Source: Gnomoniopsis sp. IMI 355080 (lineage: Eukaryota > Ascomycota > Sordariomycetes > Diaporthales > Gnomoniaceae). From it: a DNA stretch of 64,000 nucleotides. The notes under the pieces were generated by a model that did no database searches, was not told the DNA's origin, and worked only from the letters and a program-made list of their open reading frames with translations. The DNA lies in NCBI GenBank assembly GCA_027946555.1, contig JAPEVC010000029.1, forward strand, positions 1 to 64,000, written 5' to 3'. A program made the position numbers and the translations under genes. This document shows, in pieces, positions 54,991 through 64,000 of this stretch; position 1 is the stretch's first letter, and each line of letters opens with the position of its first letter.

Positions 54991-57573
54991 TCATGACCAA
55001 CCCCCAAAAACAGTCCTCACTCCCTCAGCCTCATCCGGAGTGATAGCCAAGTCCAACAAGTCATTCGCTCGGTCACAGGTCCCCGGATCGATGCCTGCCT
55101 CCAGCACGAGATCCTCTTCGGCAAAGTTGAGTCGGGAGAGCGTCAGTAAATACTTTTGGCTCGCGCCATGAGAAGTCGAGAGCTTGGCGCGCATGTCGGT
55201 GTATTCTGACGTCGCGGGATCCGTAACAAGCGTGTGTAGGAGGAGAATGATGGAGGAGATCATTGTGTAGAGGAGGGGTGTGGGGTCGGGGTCCAATACC
55301 ATGGAAGGGGTGGCTAGCTCATGTACGACAGTGTCGTTTTCGTCTTCAGACATTGCGTCTTTCTCGCCAAGGGCTTTCGTTTGCTCTGCTGTCATAGCGT
55401 CTTTCTTGTCATCAGGCTTGCTAGATGCATACTGACACAGATCCACCGGCACATCCATATCATACAGTGCATCAATCGCTCCACACAGCACATTGACCAG
55501 CCTTGGTATGGCCATGTCGCTCAAAGCAAGTTGCTTGGCGCCCAGTGAGCTCTGTGCAAACGCCATCAATGCTCTCAACGCCGCCAAACGGATTACACAG
55601 GAGCGATGGCCGAACGGTGCGACCGTGGCCGGAGGGGTCATCACCCATAGCATGGGCATGTGCATGATCTTGCTCACACGCTCGATCAGGGCCTGCGCGA
55701 CAAAGTCCGGGCCGCGCTCGGGGTCACTCGTAATGGGACCGACGGAAGTTGGGAGGCAGGAGGTACACAGGAGGCTGAGCATGCCAAGGAATTCGTCGCG
55801 GGGTTGTTTATGTGACAACATGACGAGAACAAAGTCAATTTGCATCAATTTCCAGTAGAGCCTCTGTGGGGAATCGCGGTCGGGTCCGAGGTTGAGGGGC
55901 TGCGCTGGGTCGAGAAGGTAGGAGTCGACGCAGCCAAGTGCTGCAAGATACATGAGCTGTAGAACACCCTCTGTGTCAATGTTCAAGCTCAGATGCTGTA
56001 TTGTTTCATCCGGATTGGTGGACAGGTCGCCGTTTTGGCTTTCAAAGCGAGGCACAGCTAATAGATAGATGGTTGTGTGAGCGACTGGTATTAATGTCGA
56101 GGCGATGTACGGTGCCACGGATATAGTATTCAGTTGCAAGATGAATGTGATAAGCGCCACAAGATCGTAGATTGGCTCGTAGTATTTCTCTCGCAAGCAT
56201 TGATCCCATAGGTCGATGATCATATCGCAAAAGTCGATAAGCAAGCGTATCGGGTCGTGAGGATCGCCAAGAGAAGGAATCCTTTGAAATATGATTCCCG
56301 CGAAAGACTGATCCGGATCCGACGGGAAGCTATAGCGGGCGAGTAGGTCGAACGTCAACGGCTGACCGTGGATAGCACCATGGTCGAGCACGAGACGCAG
56401 CAAATCGTAGGGCAATGCACTTGGTCTCAGGATCGTCCCTGATGGCTCAGCATGGGCGGAAGACGCATTCGCGACCGCATCCACCATAACCACATCGTCT
56501 TCCACCTCCAGCGCAGTCACTGGGCTGTCTACGATAGTTCGTTTCCTCTTTCCCCGACTAGGTGTCCTTTCTCCAGGCGCCACGGAAGGCACTTTATTCT
56601 TCCCCTTGGCACCACCTTGGCCTTTGGAAGGACTCGGTAGTATTTCCACGTCGTCAAAGCCATCGGCGACATTCTTCCTCCCATTGACCTTATTCTTCTT
56701 TGGCGTCGAAGTGCCACTCTGGACCGACTCTGTCCGCTGCTTCTTGGATCTTTGCAGTTCCTCCCTTAGATCTTGGCGCGTAAACTGCAACTCGGTTGAA
56801 GCGGCCTTCTCAGCGTGAATGGCGGCCTCGACAAGGCGTTCCTGTTTGGCAAGGGCCTCGGTATTCTGCTTCTTCAACCTCGCGATCTCGGCATCATGGG
56901 CCGCAACTGACTTGTCATGCTTGGAGCGGACGATGGAGACTTCGCCTCTGGCCGAGTTAAGGTCATTCTCAAGGGCTCGCACACGTGCCTGCAGGGCTTC
57001 GACTAAGCCGGTCGGGTTCTGGGAGGACGATTGATTCGGTTGGTGTAAAGGACGAAAGGACGATGTCGGTGGAGGTTCGGGACGCCTATGTTGCGAGTCT
57101 ACTGGAATGGCTCGATTCGGTACGGGCAATGGAGGCGGGGCCATTCGCTGCGTAATCGAGGAACGAGGAGGGCCATTGCGAATAGATGAAGATGCCGCAG
57201 GCCTAGTAGACTGGTATTGGGTGGGAGGTCTTGGACCGGAAGCAGATTGCTGCCATCGTGGTTGTTGTACACCCCGGGAAGGCAGAGAGCGAGGTTCTTG
57301 AGCCAAAGACGATTGCGCGGTGGTCGGGTACGCCGGAACCTGGACCTGTCGTTCAACTGAATGACGCACAGGCAAGTGGGCAGCTTCATCGATGACGACC
57401 GTGTCGTCGAGATCGTCGTCTTCTAGGCCATACTCGTCATTGTCGGTCAGCAGCTGGGTCGGCTGGGTCTGGTTGAGCTTCTGGGCTTGTGTGAGCTGGA
57501 TGGCATTGTTTTCCAGCTCTTGAAGAGTAGTATCGTTTAGGTCGTCGAAGCCATCGTCTGAGAAATCGTCCAT
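54991..57573 (-). CDS. ATRIP/Rad26/UvsD-like DNA-damage checkpoint protein
   Basis: Single ORF, 860 aa from the ATG at 57573; the frame is open another 26 codons upstream without ATG (SIAATPKRLSSARRL), so a 5' exon is possible. The N-terminal MDDFSDDGFDDLNDTTLQEL is the acidic RPA-recruitment segment of ATRIP proteins. A Pro/Ser-rich linker follows, then a coiled coil (about 195-285: LVEALQARVRALENDLNSAR onward), the ATR-dimer part, then a Lys/Ser-rich patch with KRKRTIV, and a long helical repeat C-terminal region (about 400-860). In the family (Ddc2/Lcd1, Rad26, UvsD, ATRIP) this partner brings the Mec1/ATR kinase to RPA-coated single-stranded DNA. The call is by layout; a search was not possible. 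Its neighbour 58196 runs the opposite way. Confidence 0.85.
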   Translation of the reverse strand: MDDFSDDGFDDLNDTTLQELENNAIQLTQAQKLNQTQPTQLLTDNDEYGLEDDDLDDTVVIDEAAHLPVRHSVERQVQVPAYPTTAQSSLAQEPRSLPSRGVQQPRWQQSASGPRPPTQYQSTRPAASSSIRNGPPRSSITQRMAPPPLPVPNRAIPVDSQHRRPEPPPTSSFRPLHQPNQSSSQNPTGLVEALQARVRALENDLNSARGEVSIVRSKHDKSVAAHDAEIARLKKQNTEALAKQERLVEAAIHAEKAASTELQFTRQDLREELQRSKKQRTESVQSGTSTPKKNKVNGRKNVADGFDDVEILPSPSKGQGGAKGKNKVPSVAPGERTPSRGKRKRTIVDSPVTALEVEDDVVMVDAVANASSAHAEPSGTILRPSALPYDLLRLVLDHGAIHGQPLTFDLLARYSFPSDPDQSFAGIIFQRIPSLGDPHDPIRLLIDFCDMIIDLWDQCLREKYYEPIYDLVALITFILQLNTISVAPYIASTLIPVAHTTIYLLAVPRFESQNGDLSTNPDETIQHLSLNIDTEGVLQLMYLAALGCVDSYLLDPAQPLNLGPDRDSPQRLYWKLMQIDFVLVMLSHKQPRDEFLGMLSLLCTSCLPTSVGPITSDPERGPDFVAQALIERVSKIMHMPMLWVMTPPATVAPFGHRSCVIRLAALRALMAFAQSSLGAKQLALSDMAIPRLVNVLCGAIDALYDMDVPVDLCQYASSKPDDKKDAMTAEQTKALGEKDAMSEDENDTVVHELATPSMVLDPDPTPLLYTMISSIILLLHTLVTDPATSEYTDMRAKLSTSHGASQKYLLTLSRLNFAEEDLVLEAGIDPGTCDRANDLLDLAITPDEAEGVRTVFGGWS

Positions 57574-58195
57574 GTCTCCATCCGGCCCAGCGGCCAGTCG
57601 TCGGGCACTGGAAAGGCGCTTTGGTGTTGCTGCTATACTTGGGCAAGGCAAATCGTGAAAGTGAGGTTGTTGGATGTTTAATTTACGCGACGTCCAACGC
57701 GTCTCGGCCCGAGAAATGCAGGCTCGGCCCGCCGACAGGAGTGAGAACCTTGACCCCTGTCCATTTTGTGCTCACGGCGACAAGTCACGACACGCAACGA
57801 CATTGATTGCTTCTGCCTGATCAGATTTCCTACAAGCCCTACTTGGACAGGTCGATTGTTTGTGAAGAATGTAACCACGCTCATCAAGCGGGCCTAGTGT
57901 AGAGCAGACTATGCCAATTACAAATGTACGAAGGCCTAGTCGCTTTCGCTTCTGCACAAGAGAGGGTCATGCTCCGGAAGGATTCAGGAGGGGCTTTATC
58001 TACACCTAGATGTCTCGATACTGACCTTGCAAACACCCTCCCCAGGGGAAGGAGGATGCGCTAGCAAAGTCTCTTGCACTCAGTGAGGTCAGCCTCTATA
58101 TATGACCTCCCGGTGATTCAATTGTTTGGATTTGTTTCGACCTGGGACCTATCGTGCCACAGTCGCCTCGGCTTTGCCACAGGCAAGTCATCACT
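57574..58195. other. Intergenic, divergent promoters
   Basis: Between the checkpoint gene (leftward) and P450 (rightward); both promoters lie here. A TATA-like TATATATGA lies at 58096-58104, about 92 nt before the P450 start. No gene. Confidence 0.45.
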
Positions 58196-60054
58196 ATGAC
58201 GACCTACTTGAACCCAACAACTCCATTCGGGGCTATCAGTCTCTCAGAGTTTTCCAGAGTCATGCTGTTGTTCGTGGGCTGCTGGGTGATGTTCCATCTC
58301 CTCAAGGCCGTGTACAATGTCTCTCCCTTGCATCCCCTACACAGTATTCCTGGCCCGAAGCTTGCGGCCGCAACATATTTGCCCGAGTTCTACTGGGATG
58401 TTATCAGGTTTGGGAGATATACGCGGCAAATCCAGGCGATGCACAACAAGTACGGGCCGCTAGTTCGCATTTCACCCGATGAAATCCATTGCGCCGACGT
58501 CAACTTCAGCGACGAGATTTATGCAATTGGCACTCGCAAGCGTAACAAGCCTGCGCACCAAGTGAACGGCACTGTGTCAGTCATATTCATACCTATCCAT
58601 GAAAATAACACCGGGCAACCAAACGACTGATAAGCTGGGTCCAGGCTGACGATTGCTGAATTTGGCACAATCGACCACGATCTCCACCGTGCACGGCGTG
58701 CGCCTGTCGCGAAATTCTTCTCACGTTCCAATGTGGCCCAGCTCGAAGGCGAGATCAAACACTTCGTTCAGCTGCTCTGTGATAAGATTCTCCGAGAAAG
58801 TGGCAAAGGGCCTGTGGAGCTGAAGGCTGCTTATAGTAAATATAATAACTCCCGTTTTCTGGCAGACATCGGATCGCTTCATGTTTTCATTAGCTGACAA
58901 GAACTCCAGGTTGTTTTACTGCCGACGTCGTATCCGCGTACGCATTTGGTCAGAGCATCGGTTTCCTGAATCAGCCAGCTTTTACACCAAATTTCAAAGA
59001 GTCTACAGAGTCCGCCCTCAAAACTTGTCACGTCTTTCGATGGTTCCCTATCCTAAAGAATCTCGATAAGCTCGCCATCGTTTTTGTCAATTATCTGCCT
59101 GCGGATCTTGCGTTGTTGGTTCGCACGATGCAAATCGAGCTGCCGGAGCGCATTGTCAAAATTCGGGATGCCGTTGATGCTGGCCTGCTAAACACGCGCG
59201 ATCGACATACAATCTTTGGTGAAATATTGACAGACGAGGCAACGGAGTCCAAAGAGAAAGGGACCGAAAGGCTTGCTATCGAGGCTTTTGCGATTATGGG
59301 CGCCGGGACTGAGACTACCGCTGCTGCTCTTTCACTCATCACATACGAGGTTTTGAAAAATCCAGAGATCCTCGAGAAGCTCGCTGCGGAATTGGAGCAG
59401 AATGGATTCACTAACAACCCGCGCGGCCTAGCGAGTTTCCTTGAGCTGTAAGTATCACCAAGGAGGTTAAGGTCTCTCCGCTGTGCTGGTTTAGCTGACG
59501 AGCTATCAAGTGAACGACTGCCATACCTCGGTGCAGTGATTAAAGAGGGGTTGCGTCTTTCCTACGGTGTCTCGTCACGAACAGCTCGAATTGCCACGGA
59601 GGAAGACCTTGTTTACCGCGGGGAGTGGAACAAGAAAGACGTGCAGTACGTCGTTCCGCGCGGCTATGGAATCGGGATGTCAACTGTCATCACACACCAC
59701 ACGGAGAGCATTTTTCCAGATTCACATCGATTTCTCCCAGAACGCTGGCTCGACGACAAAAACAAACCCGACAAGGGTTTCATGCCATTTGGAAAAGGTA
59801 GTCGGAGATGTCTGGCTTCGAAGTATGTCCGTGGCTTTGTGAATTACATCCTTTTCTAAATGCGCATTCGCTAACCAATTGTCTCTAGTCTGGCTGTCAC
59901 CGAGCTTTACTTCACAGTCGTTGCATTGGCTATCCGTGTTTGGCCTCGCATGAATCTTTTTGAAACGACTGATGAGGATCTTTCATATGATTATGATATG
60001 TTCGTACCTATGCCAAAGAAAGGCAGCGCAGGCTTGCGTGTCACCATATCCTGA
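58196..60054 (+). CDS. Cytochrome P450 monooxygenase
   Basis: Five exons: 58196-58575, 58645-58835, 58910-59447, 59511-59822 and 59889-60054, giving 528 aa; introns 69, 74, 63 and 66 nt, all GT-AG, each join restoring family sequence (TVLTIAEFG, AAYSCFTAD, SFLELERLP, LASNLAVTELYF). A hydrophobic N-terminal anchor (FSRVMLLFVGCWVMFHLLKAV) is followed by the Pro-rich hinge HSIPGPKLAA. I-helix AGTETT (about 322), ExxR in KEGLR (about 383), PERW in FLPERWLDD, and heme-binding FGKGSRRCLAS with the Cys ligand near 471. An ER-bound class II fungal P450 of secondary metabolism type; substrate unknown. It runs towards the FAD monooxygenase, 177 nt away, which is a typical tailoring-enzyme pair. Confidence 0.94.
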
Positions 60055-60231
60055 ATGCCGATGGCAGTCAACCGGTTGAGAAAGCGTGATCGATCTTCCA
60101 GACTCTTGCAAAGGATCAAGTAGTTGGTCGTCTGGGCGAAAATAGATATCCATCATAGTTCAAGACGCTTTTTGCTTCGAAACAGGGTAACGAGATTCCT
60201 TTCGGATGACATCTCGCATCGCTTGGTCCAA

Positions 60232-61615
60232 TTAATGAGATGCTATCTTTTTTATGGGATGTGCCCATGGCACCTTCCCTTCAAATGGCTCCTCTCCCTC
60301 GATAAAGTCAAAACACAATGACTGACTGAACTTGGGTGTAACAAAATAGTTCTGGATAAGCTGATCGCGCCACGGGAGATAGGGAATCACATATTGATCC
60401 ACAAACCAGTATGCCGTGTTCGGCCATGCGCATAGTCGAGTCGTGTGCCGTGAAACGTCGTAATCCTCCATCACCATCTTTGCTCGCGCTTCTTGATACC
60501 GTTTGAAAGCAGCTTCCAGTTCCATCAGACTGGGCGGTGGCCCCCGCAGCTGACGCAACTTGTGGAGCTCGTTCGTAAGTGCTACGATGTCCTGAATGCC
60601 ATTGTTCAGACCGGCTCCAGCGTTTGGAGTGAATTTGTGACAACTGTCGCCAGCCAGAACGATCCGACCATGACTCCAATGCCGAAGAACACCTTCTTCC
60701 AAATTAGTCAGACCGCCTGCTGTCCTAAGCTTCACGACGTCCTTCAGCTTCACTTTGTGTCCGATTGTCATTTCGCCATGCTTAGCAGCAAACGCCTCCA
60801 AGTCTGCCTCTGTGTACTTGATATGTTCCCTTGTGGGCGTCTCCAGTTTCTCGTACACAAAGACCCATGAGCGCTTGGTGTGATTTAGAAACTGGAGAGA
60901 AGCGCCTTCTCCGTGCGTAAGCAAATGGTCGCCCGGGGGAAATTCGTATCTTCGAGGAAATGAACACCACAGAGTCTTGTATGTGGCTGGATACGGTTTA
61001 TCGTCGTCAACATCGCTGTCGGGTGATTCTTTCAGCATCTGTTCGCGCAGTATAGCGCGCACCTTGCTGTGGACCCCATCAGCGCCCAGAACAATGGAAC
61101 CTTCGTACGTTGACCCGTCAGTACAGATGACTGATACTCCGTCGTCGGTGTTTTCGATGCTAGCCAATTTTTTGCCTAAATAGATTCGTGCCTTATCCTC
61201 AGCAGAAAGCCCGTCATAGAATAGCTGAACTAGCTCAGCGCGATGGAACATCATTCCCATTGTTCCATAGCTGTCAACAACGCATCAGTTGATATGCTTT
61301 TGTCATGATATGCGAAATGAGAACTCACTCCTCGAGCATGGCATGACCTGGCCAAGATTCAATAACCTTCTTGTCCTGAGTGTATTCAACCTGGTGTATA
61401 GCCTCGTGGCCATAAGCCCGCAGCTGATCCAAAAGCCCGAGCTGTGCAAGTACTCGAATAGAATAGCTCAGCATGACAAGACTGGCTCCTACATCCTTGG
61501 CGATAACATGCTGTGCTTCAAGCACAACGAAATCAATGCCGGCACGAGACAGTGCATGTGCAGCAATCAGGCCGGTAGGGCCGCCTCCAATGACGATGAC
61601 CTTGAAATTCGACAT
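60232..61615 (-). CDS. FAD-dependent monooxygenase (PaxM/aromatic hydroxylase type)
   Basis: Two exons, 61615-61329 and 61270-60232, intron 58 nt (GTGAGT..GACAG), 441 aa; the join gives AMLEEDYGTMGMMFHR. The N-terminal FAD site is VIVIGGGPTGLIAAHAL (GxGxxG); the second FAD/NADPH motif is VLGADGVHSKVR; the third is GRIVLAGDSCHKFTPNAGAG followed by LNNGIQD, a form seen in fungal epoxidases and hydroxylases of indole-diterpene and meroterpenoid pathways. Together with the neighbouring convergent P450 it suggests an oxidative tailoring step. No prenyltransferase, terpene cyclase or PKS is in the window, so the product is unknown. The C-terminal region is aromatic-rich (FVDQYVIPYLPWRDQ), perhaps membrane-associated. 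Confidence 0.93.
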
Positions 61616-62472
61616 TGTTCAATGTGGCGTGGAAGAGTCGACGGCGAAGCTCTCAGAGCGGGATGCCTTACGATACGATTAAGGCGTTTATATGGACGCG
61701 TCTGAGCCAGATATGTTATGAGAATATACGACCATACGATGCAGCACCCCTATTCCCGTCGGAAAACTTCGGAGTGGGGCTTCCAAGTTCCCTGGGAAAG
61801 TATCACTGCAGGGATCGCATACAGGCTCAGCAAAGGATTCAACGTGCATTTGCCAACCGCTGAATCAGTGTTTGCGGGATTCCGGAGCCAGCAATGTTCA
61901 TCTATCGGTGTATGCGGCCTACCTTATATCCCGACTGAGATAGGCGATCGTACCCGTTGTTAATGACCAACTCCTTTCCTATTGATTCTTCCTGGCAATA
62001 TCATCAATAATGCGTACCTGCACTTGTACTGAACCTAAGTAATCTTCAACTTAGAGATGTCAAGTGGAGGAGCAACCCTTTCTTAGCCGTACGCCAGCAG
62101 AATGGAGGTCACGATCTTGGGGATAGGACACGACGAACCACTAAATACAATACAATATGTAATAGTAGGGCCGTTTTTGATCATAGATGGTCAGAAAGTA
62201 TTGTTAGAGAAAGGTAGGAAAGTTTTCAAAGATGGGTGCTCCAGGGCTGTGTCCACCCCGCCTCGGTCCACTTTTGCGTCTAAGGGACTCACACGTCTTT
62301 ATATCACATCGAAATGTTCATTAGTGCATTAGGGAAAGCTACGGAGGGCGTAGTCTGACCGAACGTACGATACTCGAAGCTTGACACTGGGCCAAGAAAA
62401 CACCTGTATGGGTTTTACGCACGGACCCTCGGCGGCTGTTAATAAGGTACCATTTGATCATTTTTTGTGCGT
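61616..62472. other. Intergenic
   Basis: Promoter side of the monooxygenase and 3' flank of the F-box gene. Short ORFs only; no gene supported. Confidence 0.45.
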
Positions 62473-63594
62473 TCACGGAGGACCTGAATCGTCGCCCCAG
62501 TCTTCTTTATCTAGATCTTCCCACTCGTCTTCATCATCGGAAGTCACGCCCGGCTCGTTTAACTCGCCTTTGCCTTCGAATTTCAGTCCCGTGCCATCGT
62601 AGAAGCATCCGCGTCCTATCTCTTTGCCGATGTGTGTTTCTTCTGCGTCGACCGGATCCCAATCCGCTGCGAATCTCACGCTTTTCACGAAAAGTGCTCT
62701 GCCAGCCGCTTTGAAAACTTCCTCGGGTATATGTTGCCCTCTCTCTCTGTACTCCATCTTCCCAAGGATACGCTTGAAGCGCATTACCCGGATTTTGCTG
62801 GTGATCTCGTCTTCTTGCTTCTCCGCCTTGTCCATCACAGTGCTCAATTGTTCCCGGACCTGCATGTAGCTGCCGTTGGCAAAAGCCTCGCGCAACACTA
62901 AAGCCATATCCATCATTCCATGATGGATGTCTGGCGTGTGCTGCTTCGTCACCTTGTAGGCCCATTTCTGATACTCGGCTTCGCCATAGAAGATGCTGAG
63001 CATTGGCTTCCACTGGATGGATACAGTGACTCCCTCAATGTCAAACTCGACGCCAGGCAGCTCAGTGTCATTGACATCTTGGTGCATTACAAAGCAGTGG
63101 GATGGGAAGCACACATCCTCCACCGATGGGTACGGTTCCGTGTAACAGCACGCCAACTGGCGCCAATTGCGCATGAATAGATCATAGACGGTTTCGTTTG
63201 CACCAGGGACTTGGTATGACCCCAAGGCCTGTATAGCCTTCAAATTGTCGAAGCCCTCTTTCGAAGCGAAGATGGCCCGGGTCCCGTCGTCTGAGAGCCG
63301 CTCGAATGAAAGATTTGCCTGGTAGACGTCTCCGTGGTAGGTCTCATCCCGTAAGACCAAAGGCTTGAATTCAATACGACTCAGTGGTAGATGCTCCGTG
63401 GCGAAGACGTGTTCTGTTGCGGCCTTCAGCTTGTGTGAAACGCGCCGGATGTTGAGCCAGGTTCGCGGATGATATTGTGGGTCGATTTTGGCTATGATGC
63501 GCTCCCACAATTCTAGTGGAAGCGCAGGGCATTGTGATTCTCTACATTCTTCGTACAGCACCTCAAGAGTTGGTTGGTTGGGTCTGAAGTCCAT
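62473..63594 (-). CDS. F-box domain protein
   Basis: Single ORF; from MDFRPNQPTLEVLYEE it is 373 aa. A longer open frame reaches 63738 but its extra 48 residues (MNLFSTTDLPRYPARLVYLP) include translated CCTAGGTA-type repeat, so I prefer the shorter start. The F-box-like motif is CPALPLELWERIIAKIDP, residues about 21-38, followed by TWLNIRRVSHKLKAATEHVF. The remainder is unrecognised, with an acidic C-terminus (SDDEDEWEDLDKEDWGDD). F-box proteins of this fungal type link substrates to SCF ubiquitin ligases in principle, but the target is unknown. No intron is required. Confidence 0.85.
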   Translation of the reverse strand: MDFRPNQPTLEVLYEECRESQCPALPLELWERIIAKIDPQYHPRTWLNIRRVSHKLKAATEHVFATEHLPLSRIEFKPLVLRDETYHGDVYQANLSFERLSDDGTRAIFASKEGFDNLKAIQALGSYQVPGANETVYDLFMRNWRQLACCYTEPYPSVEDVCFPSHCFVMHQDVNDTELPGVEFDIEGVTVSIQWKPMLSIFYGEAEYQKWAYKVTKQHTPDIHHGMMDMALVLREAFANGSYMQVREQLSTVMDKAEKQEDEITSKIRVMRFKRILGKMEYRERGQHIPEEVFKAAGRALFVKSVRFAADWDPVDAEETHIGKEIGRGCFYDGTGLKFEGKGELNEPGVTSDDEDEWEDLDKEDWGDDSGPP

Positions 63595-64000
63595 TGATGA
63601 ACGTGGCTGGACGACAGATATGACACGTTTACTCGTAGGCAGTACTTGATAACGGTATAAGTGCCTGGGTAAGTACCCTGGCAGGTAGACGAGGCGGGCT
63701 GGGTACCTAGGTAGGTCTGTGGTTGAAAAAAGGTTCACCGTTGGTCAGATGATCGACCGGGTCGGTAATGCGCGTTCCCTCTCACCTGTAAGTAGAAAAG
63801 CTAACAGGGATAGCATGCTTACCTATCAACGCCTAACCAGGCAAATCCCACTGCTACAGGCTCTCTGTTCCTGGGCCAAATAGTCAGTCCATTTACCATT
63901 TCCAAACCTATTGAAATGTTCAATTGCCAGTGATACGTACGCGCAATGGGTATTCATAGCAATATGCGCTCTCTTGGCATTTATTGAATCAGGTGCGTGG
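63595..64000. other. Window end, no gene recognised
   Basis: Contains CCTAGGTA-type low-complexity (63655-63720) and short ORFs; any gene continuing beyond the window is not visible. Confidence 0.4.

Noticed and set aside
1..64000. CRISPR array, insertion sequence or bacterial-type operon
   Set aside because: None seen; the introns and gene types show fungal nuclear DNA.

Overview
The window is nuclear DNA of a filamentous ascomycete (Pezizomycotina). The genes are separated by kilobases of non-coding DNA and carry short GT-AG introns (about 55-210 nt). The gene set is typical of moulds: alternative oxidase, a Crz1-type zinc-finger factor, HET, F-box and cupin proteins, P450s, and fungal-only families such as Atg33. 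Class and genus cannot be fixed from sequence alone. I rebuilt the exon structures by hand from splice signals and family conservation.

Layout. 0-13.9 kb is mostly housekeeping: aspartate aminotransferase (-), the ER SNARE Ufe1 (-), an MFS transporter (+), a small Gly/Ser-rich protein (+) and a seven-exon alternative oxidase with a 13-nt microexon (+). 13.9-27.4 kb is sparse: a Crz1-like calcineurin-responsive factor (+) behind an ATG-free leader, and a DUF7053-like protein (-). 27.4-34.4 kb is one giant, low-complexity, modular protein (+). 34.4-48 kb is mixed: a cupin protein, an intron-containing tRNA-like gene, Atg33, a zinc-type reductase, two secreted proteins, an unknown membrane-anchored protein, an SDR, a tiny Cys-rich secretory candidate and a pepsin-like protease. 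48-58 kb holds an F-box-like protein, a broken HET fragment, an AlkB-like dioxygenase, a secreted Ala/Pro-rich protein and the ATRIP/Rad26 (UvsD) checkpoint protein. 58-64 kb holds a convergent P450 and FAD-monooxygenase pair and an F-box protein.

How the genes relate. There is no operon logic. The nearest thing to a functional unit is the convergent P450/FAD-monooxygenase pair, which resembles tailoring enzymes of a secondary-metabolite pathway, but no backbone synthase lies in the window. Stress and signalling genes (AOX, Crz1, ATRIP, Atg33) look like ordinary core genes. The most unusual objects are the giant repeat protein with alternating acidic-Trp-Lys modules and charged coiled-coil repeats, the AOX microexons, an about 90-nt imperfect hairpin near 40.4 kb, and a tRNA-like gene with an odd anticodon loop and a second D-arm-like element upstream.
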